Part shown: piece by piece, positions 15,424 through 16,503 of the stretch
How the letters are laid out: each line of letters begins with the position of its first letter
Numbering within the stretch: position 1 is the stretch's first letter
From: Pseudomonadota bacterium
Lineage (GTDB): Bacteria; Pseudomonadota; Alphaproteobacteria; Rhizobiales; Xanthobacteraceae
Assembly (NCBI GenBank): GCA_021823875.1
Contig: JAKAMD010000021.1
Coordinates: 1-16,503 of the forward strand
Direction: 5' to 3'
DNA: 16,503 nucleotides
Made by a program: the position numbers and the translations under genes
Notes under the pieces: model-generated
The model's database searches: none
What the model was told of the DNA's origin: nothing
Seen by the model: the letters and a program-made list of their open reading frames with translations, nothing else

Positions 15424-15441
15424 CTTATTCTTGTCAATAAG
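15424..15441. promoter_or_regulatory. Inverted repeat CTTATT-N6-AATAAG near the predicted narK start point
   Basis: CTTATT (15424-15429) and AATAAG (15436-15441) are exact reverse complements separated by six bases. If the FNR-like site at 15464-15477 acts at the usual -41.5 position, transcription of narK would begin near 15429 and this dyad would cover the -10/+1 region. It could be an operator or simply contain the AT-rich -10 (TTATTG on the minus strand). No regulator is assigned. Confidence 0.3.
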
Positions 15442-15463
15442 GCAGAGTGCCAAGAAGATTGCC

Positions 15464-15477
15464 TTGAGATCGGTCAA
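15464..15477 (-). promoter_or_regulatory. FNR/NNR-type box of the narK promoter (imperfect)
   Basis: On the minus strand the sequence is TTGACCGATCTCAA, which matches TTGAT-N4-ATCAA at 8 of 10 defined positions; TTGAC half-sites are common in NNR/DNR-type targets. Its centre is 78 bases upstream of the narK ATG. A weak AT-rich -10 (around 15436-15441) lies 22-24 bases downstream of the box, which suits class II activation. It is the best candidate site for activation of the nar operon. Confidence 0.6.
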
Positions 15478-15573
15478 AAAATTCTTGTTTTAGTTATCAT
15501 TTCAATGCTTTATCTATTTCTGTTGTTGGTTTGATGTTCGTATTACTTAGCATTGATCTTTGTTCCTCTAAGC

Positions 15574-15587
15574 TTGATAATTATCAA
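15574..15587. promoter_or_regulatory. Perfect FNR/Anr/FixK-type palindrome
   Basis: TTGATAATTATCAA is an exact TTGAT-N4-ATCAA palindrome, symmetric even in its centre. Its centre lies 58 bases before the regulator ATG and 41 bases before the start point predicted from the -10 at 15609-15614, which is class II geometry. It could serve FNR, FixK or the regulator itself, whose ExxSR recognition helix suits this sequence. Because it is symmetric and sits between divergent genes, an additional effect on narK is possible. Confidence 0.85.
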
Positions 15588-15608
15588 ACGACGGATTGCC
15601 GCCCGCTC

Positions 15609-15614
15609 TATAGT
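15609..15614 (+). promoter_or_regulatory. -10 element of the regulator gene promoter
   Basis: TATAGT (5 of 6 to TATAAT) lies 21 bases after the perfect FNR-type palindrome, where class II FNR promoters place the -10 hexamer. The predicted start point is near 15621, giving an untranslated leader of about 18 bases that holds the ribosome binding site. Confidence 0.55.
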
Positions 15615-15626
15615 TTGCGGCAAAAA

Positions 15627-15632
15627 GGGAGG
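15627..15632 (+). promoter_or_regulatory. Ribosome binding site of the Crp/Fnr regulator gene
   Basis: GGGAGG is 6 bases before the ATG at 15639. It excludes the longer in-frame reading from 15531, which would place the FNR-type box and promoter inside the coding sequence. Confidence 0.8.
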
Positions 15633-15638
15633 CCGACG

Positions 15639-16328
15639 ATGCGCCAGACCGAGTGGAAGCTCGTGCGGGCACTGCCGTTGTTTCGCAACGTGAAGGCTGC
15701 CAATTTCAAGAAACTGATGAGTGCGGCCTTCCTGCAGCGCTTTCCCTACGGCGTGACCTTGATCCGCGAGGGCGAACTGCCCGATTTCCTGCACATCGTG
15801 GTCGACGGTTCGGTCGAGATGTACGGCACCGATGATGGGCACGAGACCACCATCGATATCTTGCAGCCGGTGACCACCTTTATTCTGGCGGCGGTGATCC
15901 GCGATGAGGTTTATCTGAAGTCGGCGCGCACGCTGACGCCGGCGCAGATCCTGATGATCCCGGCCACCGCGGTACGCGAGGTGTTCGGGCGTGACGCGAC
16001 TTTTGCCCGCGCCATCGTCAGTGAGCTGGCAATGCGCTATCGCGATCTGGTGCGCGCGCTCAAAGACGAAAAACTGCGAACCGGAGCGCAGCGGTTGGCC
16101 AACTGGATCCTGCGCGCCGATGCATCGCATGGGCATCGACACAGCGTCGAACTGGAATTCGATAAGCGCGTCCTTGCCTCGCGACTTGGCATGACGCCGG
16201 AAAACCTGTCGCGCAACCTCGCGCTGCTTACCAATTACGGCGTCAAAAGCTCTGGGCGCGACATCATCATCGAGGATGCATCCGCCCTGAAGCGATTTGC
16301 CAAACCCAATGCACTGATTGACGGGTGA
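15639..16328 (+). CDS. Crp/Fnr-family transcriptional regulator, cysteine-free (NarR/DNR-like)
   Basis: The 229-residue protein has an N-terminal cyclic-nucleotide-binding-type effector domain (about 10-120), a long dimerisation helix (about 121-147) and a C-terminal Crp-type helix-turn-helix (about 177-200). The recognition helix TPENLSRNLALL contains Glu188, Ser191 and Arg192, the ExxSR pattern of FNR that reads TTGAT half-sites. The protein contains no cysteine, so it cannot hold the FNR [4Fe-4S] cluster and should not sense oxygen that way. Cysteine-free relatives include Paracoccus NarR (nitrate/nitrite response at a narK fusion-narGHJI locus) and DNR/NNR (NO response, haem-dependent in DNR). 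Its position divergent from a fused narK favours a NarR role, but DNR-like sensing cannot be excluded. The start is fixed by GGGAGG 6 bases upstream. The perfect FNR box in its promoter suggests control by FNR/FixK or autoregulation. Confidence 0.9.
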   Translation: MRQTEWKLVRALPLFRNVKAANFKKLMSAAFLQRFPYGVTLIREGELPDFLHIVVDGSVEMYGTDDGHETTIDILQPVTTFILAAVIRDEVYLKSARTLTPAQILMIPATAVREVFGRDATFARAIVSELAMRYRDLVRALKDEKLRTGAQRLANWILRADASHGHRHSVELEFDKRVLASRLGMTPENLSRNLALLTNYGVKSSGRDIIIEDASALKRFAKPNALIDG

Positions 16329-16348
16329 ACGGCATGCCTGTCCACCCC

Positions 16349-16383
16349 GCCGTCGCCGCGCGCTGATGGCGTTCGGCGACGGC
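16349..16383. terminator. Hairpin between convergent genes, possible bidirectional terminator
   Basis: GCCGTCGCCG (16349-16358) and CGGCGACGGC (16374-16383) form a perfect 10-bp stem; the 15-base loop can pair further (CGC/GCG). It sits 20 bases after the regulator stop and 19 bases after the stop of the convergent gene. There is no U-tract on either side, so termination is likely from position and stem strength but not certain. Confidence 0.45.
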
Positions 16384-16402
16384 GCACCAGCCACGGCCAT
16401 GA

Positions 16403-16503
16403 TCAGCCTTCGAATTTCGGGAACAGGATATTGTTTTCGATGTGGATGTGCTCGGTCAGGTCCTCGGCGAACTTGGCGAGCCCCGCATAAAGCGCGCGCC
16501 ACG
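16403..16503 (-). CDS. RIC/YtfE-type di-iron protein, C-terminal 32 residues (cut by window edge)
   Basis: Only the end of the gene is in the window: codons reading WRALYAGLAKFAEDL, then TEHIHIENNILFPKFEG and TGA. The ending HIHIENNILFP matches the last helix of hemerythrin-like RIC proteins (YtfE, ScdA, NorA, DnrN), where the His and Glu of an HxxxE pair are di-iron ligands (here the His of TEHI and the Glu of IENN). RIC proteins repair Fe-S centres damaged by NO or oxidants in the cytoplasm. Co-location with narGHJI, nnrS and an FNR-type regulator fits that role. A stand-alone hemerythrin-domain protein is the alternative, since the N-terminal ScdA_N domain cannot be checked here. It is convergent with the regulator gene. 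Confidence 0.75.
   Translation of the reverse strand, partial: WRALYAGLAKFAEDLTEHIHIENNILFPKFEG

Noticed and set aside
15531..15638. N-terminal extension of the Crp/Fnr regulator
   Set aside because: It would put the perfect FNR box and the -10 element in coding sequence; the ATG at 15639 has a strong ribosome binding site and gives the usual family length.
15543..16502. 319-codon open frame on the minus strand across the regulator gene
   Set aside because: It covers the promoter region, the regulator gene antisense and the RIC end out of frame; the sense regulator has clear domains and a ribosome binding site.
1..16503. CRISPR arrays, tRNA/rRNA genes, insertion sequences, attachment sites
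   Set aside because: No repeat-spacer pattern, transposase, terminal inverted repeats or RNA gene signature was found by eye; the window is a compact metabolic locus with uniform composition except for the AT-rich divergent promoter region.

Overview
The window looks like chromosomal DNA of a GC-rich alphaproteobacterium, probably Hyphomicrobiales (Bradyrhizobium/Xanthobacteraceae-like). This is judged from the codon bias, from the gene order (narK fusion, narGHJI, parvulin, nnrS) and from the egtB-egtD pair; no taxon-specific marker was tested. It carries a respiratory nitrate reductase locus with NO-handling genes, flanked by ergothioneine biosynthesis genes on one side and an Fe-S repair gene on the other. 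No tRNA, rRNA, CRISPR array, insertion sequence or attachment site was seen.

Layout, in the transcription order of the main minus-strand operon (right to left): a fused NarK1-NarK2 nitrate/nitrite transporter (12648-15392), a second stand-alone NarK2-type transporter (11188-12591), narG (7399-11175), narH (5882-7402), narJ (5163-5882), narI (4439-5152), a cytoplasmic parvulin-type prolyl isomerase (3596-4435), an unrecognised 91-residue protein (3309-3584) and nnrS (2122-3312). The genes overlap or are separated by 3-56 bases, so they almost certainly form one transcription unit. A strong hairpin with a U-rich tail at 2028-2061 follows nnrS. After a 301-base gap come egtB (567-1820) and the start of egtD (1-484, cut by the window edge).

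Divergent from narK, on the plus strand, is a cysteine-free Crp/Fnr-family regulator (15639-16328) resembling the NarR/DNR group. The 246-base divergent region is AT-rich. It holds a perfect FNR-type palindrome (15574-15587) at class II distance from a -10 element of the regulator gene, and a second, imperfect site (15464-15477) facing narK. Convergent to the regulator is the C-terminal end of a RIC/YtfE-type di-iron hemerythrin protein (16403 to the window edge).

Working model: under low oxygen, and perhaps in response to nitrate/nitrite or NO, FNR-type regulators activate the operon. The NarK proteins import nitrate and export nitrite, and membrane-bound NarGHI reduces nitrate with quinol electrons on the cytoplasmic side. 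NarJ, and perhaps the parvulin, help maturation. NnrS and the RIC protein deal with NO and its damage to metal centres. EgtB/EgtD make the thiol antioxidant ergothioneine and probably form a separate transcription unit. The genes belong to known families; the least explained parts are the 91-residue protein coupled to nnrS and the regulatory architecture of the two intergenic regions.
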